A stretch of DNA of 64,000 nt. Origin: Chamaecyparis obtusa. Lineage: Eukaryota; Streptophyta; Pinopsida; Cupressales; Cupressaceae. Below are positions 35,100-50,000 of this stretch, piece by piece. Under the pieces are notes generated by a model. The model was given only the letters and a program-made list of their open reading frames with translations. It had not been told where the DNA came from and did not search any database. The position numbers and the translations under genes were made by a program. Each line of letters begins with the position of its first letter. Within the stretch, counting starts at the first letter, position 1. The stretch is from NCBI GenBank assembly GCA_027943335.1, contig BSBK01008836.1:62001-126000 (forward strand), read 5' to 3'.

Positions 35100-35830
35100 C
35101 TTGTCAAAGACTCAATCTTGAAACTACTAATGCTATTTGTCTTGTAGGTTGCCTTGGAGATACCAATCAACATTGTGTTTACTTACATTTGGTTTTTTAG
35201 GCACCTAGCTTAATTGGAGGTCTTCTTTTCTTGTGGTTAGTTGAGTAGTAGGACGGTATGCTCTTTTCCTTTTGGAAAATCAGAAATCTTTACCTACTTA
35301 GTTGATCACTTGCAAAGAGTCTTGGGTAAATGAAAATGTGCTTGATGTGTTTGGGAGACACTATGGAGTAGGAGAGTATGCTATTTTCCTCATGGAAAAA
35401 CAAAAATCTAGACCTCCACTAGCTATCAATTTTATTTCTTGCATTTACCTTTAGAGGGCCTGCCAAGAGAGCAATCTTTTGGGAATGATCCAAGTGGGAA
35501 ACAAGCGAACCTGGCTAACTCCATCTCACTATAATCAAAAGCTTCCTTCAATATAAAGAGAGGGAAGACTTGGTTGTTTTCTACTTCTAATGCTTCTTCA
35601 TGTGTAGGGCCTAGTTTCCTCAATCTTGCTAAGCAAGACTACACTTTATTGGGTGCTTGTAGGGCCTTCTTGGTCTCAATCTTGTTTACAAGACTACAAG
35701 AGGAGTACATTCACTTTGTATAGGGATGATAGGTCTCAATCTTTCTTGTGATACTATGCATTTTGGGTGCTTGTAGGGCTATAGGCCTTAATTTTTCTTG
35801 TGAAACTACAAGGGGTAGTCATGAACGAAG
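35100..35830 (+). repeat. Degenerate repeats in the Gypsy leader
   Basis: Several related phrases recur: TCTCAATCTT...TTGTGA..CTA, GGGTGCTTGTAGGGC, and AGTAGGA..GTATGCT.TTTTCC followed by TGGAAAA. They suggest local duplication in the untranslated leader. Confidence 0.5.
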
Positions 35831-36689
35831 ATCCTTACTAAACACCTTTGGACTTAGAGGGTAATCTTTTCATTGTGTGACTTCCTTTGTGCAAGGATTG
35901 ATCTAAGTGGACTTACCCGGATCACCCCAAGATTACTCACCATATGTACTCCCTTGTATGTAAATCCTTGAAAAATCCAACATCACTTTATGTGAGGCTA
36001 AGGAGTATCAAGTTGTGGGAAAAGGTTGAAACACCTCCCTCTTGACCTTAGGTAGTCTTGCTTGATGTTCTTTAATGTCCTAAGACTCATGCAAACATTT
36101 TTGGAGCATACACTTGATATACTTGACACATAATTGTTATACTTTGCAAGACCTCACTTATTCTTGTATCCACAAGGTTTCTTTGTCCCTTGTTGGATTG
36201 TTTGAATATAATTGTTTTCTCACAATACTTTCTTTCAAATCAAACCTGATCTAGGAAGTGATATAATCTCATTAATCAACCCTTTCAATCCTTTGAAATC
36301 AAACTTTTGGACTAAGCTCAAACATTGTCAACATTGCTTCTTCATTGTGATCCTTAACTCATCTTCTTATTTGGTACATTTCAGTATGTTATGAATTGTC
36401 TTTAGCTAAAAAAGATTACTTTGATCTCTTGACTACACTCTTGGCTAGTAGAATGATCACTTTTCCATCATCTTCTTGATCACTTCTCTTGGATGCTTTA
36501 TCTTATATTTACTTGTTCACAAGTTTTGGACACAGGGATCTACTCGCAGCTTGGACATCTTGTGGCAAGTTATCTTATCTCTTTTACACTTTTACACTTT
36601 GGACAAGTGAACACTTTTGCTTACCTGGCTTGAAAATCAAGTCATCCTAAGTCATTCTATTTATCTCTTGACAATTTTCTTTCATGCTA

Positions 36690-37554
36690 ATCACAAATAG
36701 ATCTCAGATCCACGAAGGAAAGCAACACGAAGCTACCTTTCACAAATAATTTAAAGGAGATCCCGAACCTTGGGGTTTTAAACCCTTTGCTAATATCTCT
36801 AGTGAATCTACCCTATCCTCTTCTAGGTTGGCACATCATGTTTCTTACACTCCAATCATGGAAGAATGAAACAAAAGGATTGAGGAATTTCTAAGACAAT
36901 TGGGTGACAAACATTTTGAACAAGAAAACTAAGAACGCTTGGATAAAGACCCTGATAATCAAAATTCTAGACATGGCTTGCAAAATAGATCTCAACATAC
37001 TAGACCTAGATCACATGGTTCACAAGATGGTGATTCAGATAACGAAATAACTGAGGAAGATATCTTCCAATTTCAACAAGATGAACATTTGTGAAGACTT
37101 ATGAAAATGACCTTGAATCAAGAGAAAGATAAGTACTTCTTGCACTTAGATTTGCAAGGAGTCAAGCTACCTCACAACTTTGACGTTGACAACCTTATAA
37201 AGGAAGAACCATCTGAAATAGAAATCGTGAAGAAGAACATGGAAGAAATGATGAAACAAATTCTACGCTTGGAAAAGGAAAAGGAACAACCAAGCACATC
37301 TTTTTTTTCTTGAGGCTATATGCTTATTTCCTTTTGACAAAGATCTATACATGTCTCCTTTTCCTCGCAAGGTTAAATTTCCTACGTACGAAAAGTATGA
37401 TGGTAGAAAATACCCTCATGATCATATTAGGGATTTTTGTGCACTAAGCGTTGAGTTATTACATGAACCCACACATCTTATGAGACTCTTTCCTAGGAGT
37501 CTTAGTGGTCAATCTATGGAATGGTTCACTAAACTATCTCCTCCTCTTAAATAA
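36690..37554 (+). pseudogene. Gypsy gag, broken
   Basis: The frame runs from about 36690 with acidic and Gln-rich sequence and several stops, then an open part at 37101-37313 (a Glu/Lys-rich coiled-coil-like stretch). After a frameshift in a T-run near 37312 it continues as KVKFPTYEKYDGRKYPHDHI and LPRSLSGQSMEWF-like sequence, the pattern of the Retrotrans_gag domain of Gypsy elements (FxKYDGxxxPxxH ... SLSGxAxxWF). It ends at a stop before 37555, and no protease or pol follows. Confidence 0.8.
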
Positions 37555-37565
37555 TTTGACTAGCT

Positions 37566-38160
37566 AATCCCCAATTGTAAAGAAAATAGTTGGCATGCTC
37601 GACATTTTGTTAGTCCACAAAAGCTTGTCCATTTGGGCTTGGTAACCAGTCACGGAGCTATGACACATCAAAGAAATATGAAGCATAAAGTCTCTTGTTT
37701 CAAATATTTGTCTCTAATAATATTTTGTTAAGGCAACATTACCTCACTGACATAGTTCAATATCTTGATCTTTGTCTAGTTTTGAGAAATTTTATTGTGA
37801 GCCCATAGTATAGTTGCCTCATAGGCATAACACATAACATTAATGTTGCAAGCTCTTGGTTCTTCCTTGTGCTCTTTCTCAGTTACACTAGTGATTCCCA
37901 TACTGTAGAAAGGAAAATTCAAGCATTGTCAGCATTTCAATTTTAGAGTATGATTGATATTCAACATATTGATATTGAAACATGTATCATGCAAACAATT
38001 CTTATTGAATTAATCTAAAGAGAGTGAAAATTTTGACATGACATCATGGGCACCATTAAATGAACAAAAGCCAATTTTAGAGCAGATTTTTTTGAGGCTC
38101 TACCTGCATAGAATTAAAATAATTTAAGAAGTAGCTTAACTACATTGTACATAAAGACAC
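37566..38160. other. Unassigned spacer
   Basis: About 600 bp between the truncated Gypsy gag and the next LTR element, with no recognised feature. Confidence 0.4.
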
Positions 38161-38524
38161 TGTTAGAGTAAAGTATTAATTATGTTAATTAACTTTACTC
38201 CCTTCTTAAGATGTCAACTCTTTTGCATTAGTTGTTTATATTTAAACACGCATGCACTAGTTGTTTTAAATATAAACTTGCATGCATTAGTCATGTAATA
38301 ACTAAACTAATTATTACATGCACTAGGGTTTGCCTTTCAAGGCTTTCGATCTCCTTTATAAGGATGATCCATTGTATATTTTATTCATTCATTAATTGAG
38401 GATATTTTCTTCTTCATTTTTTGAGTCAAACCCTTGCCCTCTTCTTGTCTCTACCTCCTTGTAACAGGTTTTCGTATGCAGGTGATCTTTGGGTTTTGTG
38501 GATTTGTATTGCTCAAATCCTACA
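38161..38524 (+). repeat. Left LTR of the LARD-like element
   Basis: 364 bp. Inside it, GCATGCACTAGTTGTTT and related ATGCATTAGTCATG phrases recur, and CCTTTATAAGG forms a TATA-like box near 38354. Confidence 0.9.
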
Positions 38525-38829
38525 TGGTATCAAAGCCTAATCTGCTACAGCTTGTTCGTGTTTGAAGGATTCAGAGATAAGAAAATCATCTGGTTCAGAT
38601 TAGGGCTTTTTTGGTTATTTTTTATTGAATTTAGGGGGTCTCTAAATTTTGATGCACTTTGAGCTCAAACGGACCTCGCTATTGAGCTCGCAATGCCCAA
38701 AAACCCCTATTTTGTTATAAAAGATGTCAAATTTGGACAACTTTGAATTTTGGGGCATTTTTTTGGTACAGACAGCTTAGCATGCTTCCCTACGCTGAAT
38801 TTGTATGGACTGGCACACATCTCGAGATA

Positions 38830-39005
38830 GAATTCTCTATTTTGCACACAAATTTAGACAAAAAATTTGATGTCTAGCATGCAACTTAAGACAAAAAATG
38901 GCATGCAAATCAAGGCAAAAAGGAAAAAATTTAATGTCTGGCATGCAAATTAAGACAAAAAAGGGCACACAAATTAGGGCAAAAATCTAAAAGGCCTGGC
39001 ACGGA
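38830..39005 (+). repeat. Short degenerate repeats in the LARD-like interior
   Basis: Units such as TTAGACAAAAAATTTGATGTC, GGCATGCAAATTAAGACAAAA and GGGCACACAAATTAGGGCAAA follow each other with variation. Confidence 0.55.
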
Positions 39006-39951
39006 TCCTAAGGTACGCATGCGATTTTGCAAAATAAAATAAAATTGGCCGTCAAATTTAAGCCAGGCGAATGCAGCTTAAGCCCTTAGTCATATGGTGA
39101 CCAAGGGCCCATAAATTTAGCCCCAAGGGCCTTGTATGCTACGATGGCCATTTGGCCATCAATTTTAAGCCCATCAAGTGCTGGCGTCAGCACATTTAGA
39201 CACCATTTTGGGCCCTCCGAAGCACTCGGTGGTTTTTTGCTCATAACTTGAGCATACAATGTCAAAATCGGGCAAACGAGATATCATCGGGAAGATGGTT
39301 CCGAGCTCTATCCAGATCTGGAGGTTTGAATTTTTGATTTTGCTTTTTTGATGGTGTTTTTTTTACTGTCAAAGATAAATGTTCAGTTTTGCACTCCGGA
39401 AGCTCTATCTTGCGCATCCGGACTCCGTTTTGGGAAAGCTTGTTCTGAGATATTTCTAGTTATGTGAGTCATTTTCCATATTCTACTCCAAATACATTTT
39501 ATTCAAATTCTTGCATTTTTGTAATCTGGTGGATATCTTGGATGTTTCAGGTCTTGGGATCTCTTCCCTTTGAGGGATGGCTCATCTTAGGCTGTTCTTT
39601 TGTTTTAGCAGCCTTCAGTCTTATTTGAGTAGTGTATACTTCATTTTTCTAGCATTCTTTTATGCACATGCACTGAGATAAAGTGTCATTTTATTGCATG
39701 CTTGGAATCTTGAACATGTTTGTGTTATTTGTACTTGCACTCCATTATAAAGTGCCATGGGGGGTTTAATGTTTGGCATTGTTTGACATTTACCTTTGTC
39801 AAGTGAGTGTTCCTTCCACGACATTAGCCTCAAGTTATCTTTCTTTGTGTTTGTACTTTCACTGCACCTTCGATGTTCTTGGTTATTCAAAATGTAGTAC
39901 TTATTGGCACTATTTTTAGTGTACCTATCACCTCTCCCTTGTCAGCATTAT

Positions 39952-39969
39952 GGGGGGGGGGGGGGGGGG
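39952..39969 (+). repeat. Run of 18 G
   Basis: An uninterrupted poly(G) run inside the LARD-like element. Its exact length may be uncertain in assembly, and it could fold as a G-quadruplex. Confidence 0.8.
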
Positions 39970-40628
39970 TTTCTACTGATTGTTATTTTGCTTCCTTGGT
40001 TCAATAGTGTGAGCTATGTATTCAGTATTTGTTCATATGTATTAGGCGGATGTAGTGACTGGGTACCTATGCATTTCAGTGAGATGGCTCATTTATCATA
40101 TAGACACTCTTTCTTTCCTATTTTTAGAGCCACTCTTCCATCTTTCATTGATCATCTCTTCAAGCTTTGGTGTTTTATACCATCTGTATCTTTGAGTTCA
40201 GTTATTTGCCTTTGTTTGCCTCCTGATTTGAGTAGTGTCATTCGAGGGCACTCATACAAATTACAGTCTTCTCTACCTTGTCATGCTCTATTTCAGTAGA
40301 GGATCTTCAGATCAATAGTTACTTCTTGACATAGTTTGCATCTTCTTGCTTCAGTGATGTTCTACATGTTCATTCTTGTTCCTGTTTTCTGGAACATTCC
40401 TAGATCTGGAGGCTTCTTCAGTCCTTCATATTAGTCTTTGTCTCTTTTTGGAGTAGAGTTTTTCCCATGTGGTTTTCTCTATTTCTCTGCTTTATAGAGA
40501 CTCTCTTTTGTGTTGGGTACCTCATCAGGCCATGTTGTCGAGACCCATTTTTTACTTTCAGCACTGTAGTTTCCTTTGCTTTCTTCTTGCATTGTTTATA
40601 GTTGCATTATTGCTCATCTTAAGGGGGG

Positions 40629-40991
40629 TGTTAGAGTAAAGTATTAATTATGTTAATTAACTTTACTCCCTTCTTGAAATGTCAACTCTTTTGCTTTAGT
40701 TGTTTGTATTTAAACACGCATGCACTAGTTGTTTTAAATATAAACTTGCATGCATTAGTCATGTAATAATTAAACTAATTATTACATGCACTAGGGTTTG
40801 CCTTTCAAGGCTTTCGATCTCATTTATAAGGATGATCCATTGTATATTTTATTCATTCATTAATTGAGGATATTTTCTTCTTCATTTTTTGAGTTAAACC
40901 CTTGCCTCTTCTTGTCTCTACCTCCTTCTAACAGGTTTTCGTATGCAGGTGATCTTTAGGTTTTATGAATTTGTATTGCTCAAATCCTACA
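40629..40991 (+). repeat. Right LTR of the LARD-like element
   Basis: 363 bp and collinear with the left copy apart from scattered single-base differences. Confidence 0.9.
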
Positions 40992-42109
<1,118 letters not shown>

Positions 42110-42129
42110 TACCAAAGTAAATTATACTA

Positions 42130-44280
42130 GTGTCACCATCCCACAACCTTATATGAAATCTTTAAATCATGTATGATTTTTATAATACAAAAATAAGATT
42201 GATTATTACTCTACACTAAAAAGAATGCCTCATTTCTACTAATCTGGTAAATGAGCAGAAGACCAATGTTCCAAAAAATTCAATGAAGACCCCATAGATA
42301 CAACATGAAGAAAAAATGGACATGATCACCTCATGTACATCCACTTAATTCTATCCTTCCTTATGAACTGATATATGAAAATGATTGTAGTAGAAATTTA
42401 GTTAGTCTTGAATTGTAGTAGTTTTGATCACTACTAGTAAATCTTTGTGCCTAGAAACTAAGATAAACTTGTCAAGAATTGAATGACAATAAGAATTCCA
42501 TAAAGAAATTTAAACCCAGTATCCATGAAAAAGACTTGAAAGAGAAAAGAGATCACCATTATTTTTGTATGTACTTGACTTATCTGCATGGTATTTCGAA
42601 TGAAAATAGCAAGCAACCAGTGTAAAACAACCCAAGTATAAATCAGTTTCATTTATCATTGGTTTGAAGTATCAACATAACTCCTTTATGTCAAAGTCAA
42701 AAAAATTGTGTCAAACAAATCATAACATAGATATGCAACTAAAATTTTCCAATGACCAATTATCACATGAAAAAAGAGACAATAGACAAAATAAGAGAAA
42801 AGTGCAACCTCTTCCAAACAATAATTCAGGATAGTTGGCATTCAACTGTGTACGGACTACACAAAGTTCTTTGTAAATATAGAGAAAATCATAATATGGT
42901 TTGGTCTTTTACTTGGATATAATGAGTAGTGACTCTCATGTATGGTTGAGGAGTATTGTTTCCATTGTTTTACATTGATATGAATCCATTTTCAAGTCTT
43001 TGTGTTGAGTTATAGCTGACTGTACTGAGACAGTGAGGATTCATGAATGAATTACTTGCACTCAATGAGGGTACAATGTTTTAAACACTCTATTCCACCA
43101 TTGTGTTTCAATTAAAGAGTCCTTGATATGTGTTAGGTATGTTTTACAATTGTTTGTTTTTAGGTTAAGGGAAAAGAGAATGAATAATATCCTCGACAGT
43201 GAATTTATGCTTTGAAAAGACACTAAAATAGAGCCATGGGAGTAGCAATGAGAAATATAGCCACATGAGGATGGTGTTTTATGTTTAAATCCATATATAT
43301 ATACCAAATCCAAGGTGAAATGAATATTGGGAGGTTTTGGAAGTGATGGTAAGTCATAGAACTAGAAAGCCATTGCTTGGTGTCCCTAGAAAGGAGGGTT
43401 TGTTGCATGGAAGGCAAGAATGATAGGAAACCCCAAAAAAAGTTGAAAATATTTTTTTTTATACCATAACCAAATAATTTTCAAGGTTTGGGAACTTGGG
43501 AAGCCATTCTATTGGTAGTTGTTTTGTCAAAGTGCCCAATTAGGCCCAAGAAGAAAATAAAGACAATCAATTTTTGGAAAGGATGTCCCAAAGGACCAAT
43601 AGACAAGAGTGAACTATGTTAAATAGCTTGGAAAAGGGTATCTGAAACCCTATGGGGTTTATCAAGTTGTTTGGGAAAGTTTGAAGTAAATCTTAAACTA
43701 CCTGCTAAACAGGGCTAGTGGGGTTTTAGGCCTAGAATGAGGATTTGAGAGTTGGGCCTTTAAACCTTGGTAAAATTGATGAAAAAACTTTTTTTTTAGA
43801 TTTTATAATATTTTTGAGATCATTATATGGTTTGGAATCAATGTTTGAAGTATGGAACCTTGTTTGAGCACTTTAATGGTGTGGAGTCTAGTGGAGGTGA
43901 GAGCTAGTGTTTTGACCCTTGGTTGGTCTAATCAAGTTGGTTGGGTCTTAGAATTGTTCCTTGTTGAAGGGACCTTTTAAGGGATATTAAAAGACAAAGG
44001 AGTGATTTGAAGACTCCTTATAGAATCTTAGAAGAATCCACTTTGAACCTCATTAGTACAGTGTGGACTTTGGTTAGTTTGAGCCAAAGTAACTTATGGA
44101 GATCTTCTGATATGTTGAAGAGTGGGATAAAGGGTACATCTGATACCCTAGACAAGGAAAAACCTTATTGAACTTCACTTTTTTTCGAGAATAGTTTAAT
44201 ATTCTCTAATAAACAGGGCCAACCATGTGAAGGTGGAAGCTCATTTGGCCCCACCCTCCCCCCTAACATCACTCTAAATT
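42130..44280. other. Intergenic DNA, nothing recognised
   Basis: Apart from the possible worn protease remnant near 42500, no gene, RNA or transposon border was seen. Confidence 0.4.
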
Positions 44281-44289
44281 CCTTGTTAA

Positions 44290-44470
44290 CATCTAACATT
44301 CATTCATTCTTTCATCCATTAATAAAATGTAACATTCATTAATTATCACATAATAACATTCATTAACACATAAGATTCATTAACATTCATCAATATTCAT
44401 TAACACATTGTATAATTTATGAACATTCAATAACACATAATTAAATTCATTGACACATAAAAATTAGTCA
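44290..44470. repeat. ACATTCATTAACACATAA-type short repeats
   Basis: Variants of ACATTCATTAA and TTAACACATAA recur about ten times in 180 bp. They could be subterminal repeats of the neighbouring CACTA element, but its end was not located. Confidence 0.65.
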
Positions 44471-44989
44471 TTATCAATTAAGGTGCATAGATGACAATCA
44501 TTTCTTCTTTTTTTCTTTAATTTTCTGGATTTTAAGAAATCATTAAGAGGAGCATCGATGTCATCATGATCATTTCCCCTCTCATAAATTCTTCTACCCT
44601 TTGCTCCTAATCTCAATGCATGCCTAGTTCTCTACTGATGCAAAGGGGGGTCCTCTGCAATAACAAATAAAAGGGTTAAATTAAAAACATTTTATTATAA
44701 TTTGTTACAAGTATTTTAGTACTTTAAAGAACATAACTATGGTGCTTTTTACCTGATCTAGTCACATCATCAAATTCTAGATTATTTTGTTTGGCCTCAA
44801 CCTCAATCTCAACATGCTCATGAATATCGGCCTCTACATTCTCTTGAGCTGCAATACAAAATGTTACATTAATCCAAACACCTATTGCAATTAAATTTGT
44901 ATTACTACACCAATTAATTTAATATATTTACTTGTATTAATAATTACATATAAAATTTTGAATAGAAAATTTATACCTCCATCATTGTG

Positions 44990-47060
44990 ATGCACACCTA
45001 AACTAGCTTCATCATGCGCAGGTGGTGTACAAGAATTGGCAGACTACATTCCAATTTTATATGCATTGTTATCATTGTTTGCTTACTTAAAACAAATATA
45101 CTCACTTTATGTTGGAACTTAACATCAAATAAACTAATTGGTAAATTATTCAGTTTAAAAAAATCATCATTTAGCTTACTTACCGCGATGGATCCATCAG
45201 TAGAACCTTGCACACTTATTTCTTATATCCGTTCAACTACGACTCCATAGCCTTGTTGGAAGCCAATTCTCTTGTCCTCCTCTGAGAGAGTTCTATTGAA
45301 CTCCACACCCTACATTTTTGCTTGGTATCATGAATATTTATTTCATTGTTTCATCAAAACAAAATTGATTGAAAATTATAAATATCACATACGGTTTTTT
45401 ATTTACTAAGACTTACAACTCGTGCGGCAAGTTTTGAATAACCACTAGAGCCGAGCTTGTGTTTCCCGTGCTTTTCTAGTCTTACCTTTGTTTCCTTTGA
45501 TGTGTCAGGAAATCTATGAAAATTTTGAAATATGTTAGTTCATATAAATATAAAGAGCATTTACTACATAATTACATTTTTAACAGTATCACATACCTTC
45601 TTTTGTTGTCTGGTGGTGTATTTCCCTTTTTTCTTTTGCTTCTCTCCTTCACATCCAAAATAAGATTATGCCACTCTAAAACAAGAATCTAGGGGGATGC
45701 TCGTACTTCGATTTGTTTGATAATGTACTCATGTACTGGTCCCTAATATACTTCAAACATAACCCAAATTTCTCAAGGAGCCTATTTTTCTCAAATGCAC
45801 AAGGTCCAAATAAGTTTTTCATACTCTATATGAGAGAATCCTTTAACTTTTTATCTTGGAAATTCCACCTTTTAAGAAAAAAACACTGTTAAATTCATAA
45901 ATGAAGTGAAGTTACCTTTAATATAGTTCAAGAGATGGATGAAAGGAAAACTATTCTAGCAATGATATGAAATCAAAATAGTGGATTAGGGTTTTAGTTC
46001 AAATATGATGTTCCACCATGTATGGAGGGTGGGCCTAAATATTCGCAAACACTCATCATTAAGTTTATCATAAAAAAACATCATTCCCTACAAAATAATC
46101 ATAGGATCATTAGTCGAAGGATATAATAGTATAAAATAAGAATACAATAGATGGTAGCTTCTCATATTGAGTGCAATGTATAATTAAAATAAGATTTTAT
46201 AGAAAAAGAAAGGACCAATCTTTAAAGTACCTGGAAGCTTGGCTACTTTCAAGGGAACTCCTTTGTCACTCACAATCAATACACAATCCTTCACTATTCC
46301 CATACTAGGAGTATGGGTACATCTAGGAAATTCCTCATCATGTGTTGCATCTCCTATTGTATAAATTAAATCCATTACGAAATGCCCCCAAGAAAGAATA
46401 CTTCAAGGGAAATAAACATATAAAAAATGAGAGAGAAAATGAAATCTACGTACTAGAAGGTAGTACAATAGCATCTTTGGCCATGATACGTGTTGCTGAC
46501 ATTGTAGTCGAAAGTACATCTGGGCTTCTCCTCCTTTGAGGTGATGTTACCATATGATCATTGAAAGGTGTTGAAGAATAAGATTGTTAGAGAATAATAA
46601 AAGCTTGGACTAGCATGGACAAGATTGTTAGAGCGTAAAAAAAATAGTCGAACATGCGATCTACCTAAACTACCTGCAGTACCCTCATCATGGCCACGAG
46701 GATCAAAATTACGCAAAAAAGGCTATAAAAACAACACATCCGCTTATTATTTAATCACATAAAAGAGTATAACATAAAAACTATTATTGAACTTTTGTTA
46801 TAATCAAAATTACATTAATACTTACTTTGAAATTTTGAGCTTGGTGCATCAATTTAGTCACCCTCTTTTGTGACTCAAGAGTCGGAGGGTATATAGTTGA
46901 CAATTGAGACACTTGTTTTCCAATTCTTTGAAGGCACTTTTGAATTGCACTGGTCGGGTCATCACAAGTTGCAAAATCAACAAAATCTAGGTCCTCGTCA
47001 AAGGACTCCTCCTGAGGGACTACGGGTTCCTTTCCCTTTCTCTGATGACCACTCGTCTAT
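44990..47060 (-). pseudogene. Transposase_24/Ptta-like CACTA protein, broken, multi-exon
   Basis: Minus-strand coding pieces: about 47060-46830 (EESFDEDLDFVDFATCDDP and QLSTIYPPTLESQKR), 46728-46678 (PFLRNFDPRGHDEGTAG before a GT), 45850-45700 (LKYIRDQYMSTLSNKSKYEH), 45530-45420 (FPDTSKETKVRLEKHGKHKL, then GSSGYSKLAARV), and 45300-45180. The order and motifs resemble the plant Ptta/En/Spm transposase accessory domain (RxxYxxYLxxxPRYEHPP, then SKxxAA). Confidence 0.6.
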
Positions 47061-47099
47061 GACAACAATATTACTAGCACTATTAAAATTACTTTAAAA

Positions 47100-50000
47100 T
47101 AGTGATGAAAATAACATAATAAAAAACACTATTTAACATTTTGCTTCTATCTAATTTTTACAATAACAATGAGGTTTACTTGCTAGGAAGAAGAACTACC
47201 TACATGGTCATCATTGTCCCTTTATGTTGTTCCTCCATATCGTGGCCCTGTGTTATTATTTAAAGTTAACCAATAATAATAAAATAGTTTAACTAATTAC
47301 AAAAAAGATTGAGAATTGGACTAGGGACGTGAAAGGCATTATAGAATTTCATTAGAAAGGACTAGATTAATAAATTTCAAACCTGCACCCATTAGCAAAA
47401 AACTCACATATTTAAAACATGCACCCATTAAGAACTCAAATATAAAAATGTTAGCAAAAAAACTCAATTATTTAATGGTGCATAGTACGTACTTTCACCC
47501 CATGATAGTGGCATTGTTTGTATCTATACGATTCAAATTGTAACCGATAAGAATCTCTTCCCCTGCATGTATTGATTTTATCACACATACAAATACATGA
47601 TTTCCCTCGAGCGCCTCAAATATGCAATTGGGTTGCTTAATAGTTGACATAGGTCATGTACTATTTATAAAACCTACAATATTCTCTGATACTTTTGGCC
47701 TTCTATCAATGTATATACCCACTCTTTTACTTTGTTCATTGTCTTTTTGTTGTATATAATTTGTCGAGAGTGCTTACCTACACATACTTTTTTTATATCA
47801 AACTATAATTCCCACCCTAGTACTTTCATATTTTAGATTGACAGGATTATTACTTTATTACTTTGGATTATATGTTTGGATTATTTTCATTTCATGATGG
47901 GACATTTTGAGCATATATTTGGTTAATAGAATTACTTTAAGGAAAAAATAAATGAATTAGCATAAGATTATGTATATATGTATAGGAATATACTAGTTGT
48001 AAAAATGATTCATTTCTTGTTTTGGAATTATGGTTATTACGAAGCTAACCCTACTAATCCTACTATAAATTGTTGATTACATTGTCTGATGTGAGTGTGG
48101 GATGAGGAGAGGTAGTCGTAGTTACTCCTATGGGAGATCCACGTGATGTCACACTCTTCCTCCTTGTTTGCCACTATTTGTGAATACATATATATATACA
48201 TGTTGGTGTACTCAGGTGGTGTTGCAAGATGTAGGTACCAGGCATCGACTCCACCTGGCTACATAGGTCTGAGCGTGCCTTCAAAATCCTTGAACTATTG
48301 TTGTGTGGAGATTTTACCAAGTTACTCTCAAGGAATTCCCATGAGCTTAGGTTCTTGTTTAGGAGGTTACCTTAGTTGGAGATGTGAGTGTAGTGTTATG
48401 ATTTTTGTATTGAAATTTATGTTTTAAGTTGGATTTACCTCTTGTATGAACATATATATTTGTATTTCTATCTGTATTATAAAAGGATATATGTTATATA
48501 TGTATATGTATATATGAGTGCACACATATATACCTATGCATATATAAATATTATATCCTATGTGTTTTACTTGCAAGTACATTTGTATCTTTAATGTTTA
48601 AATAATAATTATTAAATAAATAAATAAATTAAGTAAAATAAGGCTCTTTTCGGTAAAACTAGCTACCTAGGAGATTTGATCCTGAGACCTCCTATAAGTT
48701 AGGCTATTTTGTTTCCAATTGGGTTATGTGAGTTATTTGAGAACTTTTGAGTTTCTTTTCTAGTTATGGTCTTGTTTAGGAGAATAAGTTAATTAAAATA
48801 AAAATCTTTTAAAGTTGTTTACATGGATTGTTTAAATTAATCTTCAACCAACTATAGTAGTTGGGGAAGCTTCTTCCCATAAAGAAAATCCTCCAACCAT
48901 ATAGTTTTCATTAAATTATTAGTGTAGCAAGAGTTTGGGGGGATTAGAAAAACTTAGGAGTTTTCTAGAAATATTGGTTTTGGGGGTTTTCTACATTTTG
49001 GCAATTACCATTCTAGTTTTGTAAGGGTTTTTTGGAGATTCTCAAAGGAGGAAGGTATATTTTTCTTAGAAGGAAGATCTGTTGATATTGTGGCGACTGA
49101 TCATGTAGTGGGTGTTAATACTGTGTGTTAACTGTGTTTAGATTGTTTTCTTCTTTTGTTTCTGCATATAACTATTTATTATTGTATTTTTTGGATCTGT
49201 CAATCCCTAACAAGATTATCTAGGAAGGAAATCATCATTCAAATCTTGGAAGGTTGTTGTGGTGTGCTCAAATTTTGGAAGGGTTTCTCCGCAGGACTCC
49301 AGGTAGGGTCTGGAACCAGGAAGAATAACCTTCTTACCTATATGCATGTGATGTGTGTGTGTTTTTATGAGATATATTATGTGTTCATATGCACTTTAAA
49401 TTTACTGTGGTTATATGAATAATATGGATTATATTTGGTTGTTAAAGAATAATGCATCCGAGAAGTGGTAATGCATGTTTTTGTTAATTATATTTGTCAA
49501 ATCTCTTCTTGGAAGTCTATGAATGTTTATGTCATTGTATTTTGGTGTATTTTTCAATATACATGTGGTTTAGGAAAGTTTAGGGAATTTTAGGGAAGGT
49601 TAGGAATTATTAGGAAGGTCTATAGTGAGTTTTATGTTCGTGTGGTATATGCAGATTTTGGGTTTCATTTTTAGTTTTGATCTTTTGATTATGTTTTAAG
49701 TTGAATGGTGTGTTGAGGAAGTGTTTTGGATGTGGTATTGAGGTACCTGAATCAGGTATACCTCAGGGAACCTTCCCCAGTCACTCTCCACACTTCAAGT
49801 TTTTAGTTTCGGGCAATTTGGGGTCATTTTGTGACAGTTCTCGTATGGGCAAACAACCTTGAACTTGATTACTCATAGGATTATAGGTGTATACTTGTAT
49901 GGGCCTATGGAAATACTTGTATGGCCCTATGAGAATACTCGTATGTGACTTATGGGGGCCTAGGGGTTCCATTTGGCCATTTTTGGGCTTGGGGTTTGGC

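Larger units (their letters stand above)
33810..37560 (+). mobile_element. 5' part of a Gypsy-type LTR retrotransposon
   Basis: A primer site TGGTGCCCACCGTAGGG (34545-34561), of the kind seen in plant Gypsy elements, follows TTATCACACA. A leader of about 2 kb precedes a broken gag. The proposed LTR, 33810-34539, is bracketed by TGTGTG and CACACA, but no second copy is in the window and an earlier start near 33318 is possible. Sequence homology stops after gag near 37560, so pol and the 3' LTR are missing. Confidence 0.6.
38161..40991 (+). mobile_element. Non-coding LTR element (LARD-like), 2.8 kb
   Basis: LTRs at 38161-38524 and 40629-40991, from TGTTAGAGTAAAGT to CAAATCCTACA, are almost identical. 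A primer site TGGTATCAAAGCC (38525-38537) and a polypurine tract AAGGGGGG (40621-40628) are in place. Flanks GACAC and AACAC look like a target duplication with one change. The 2.1-kb interior has no gag or pol and only chance frames, so it must use enzymes from elsewhere. It is probably fairly young. Confidence 0.9.
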
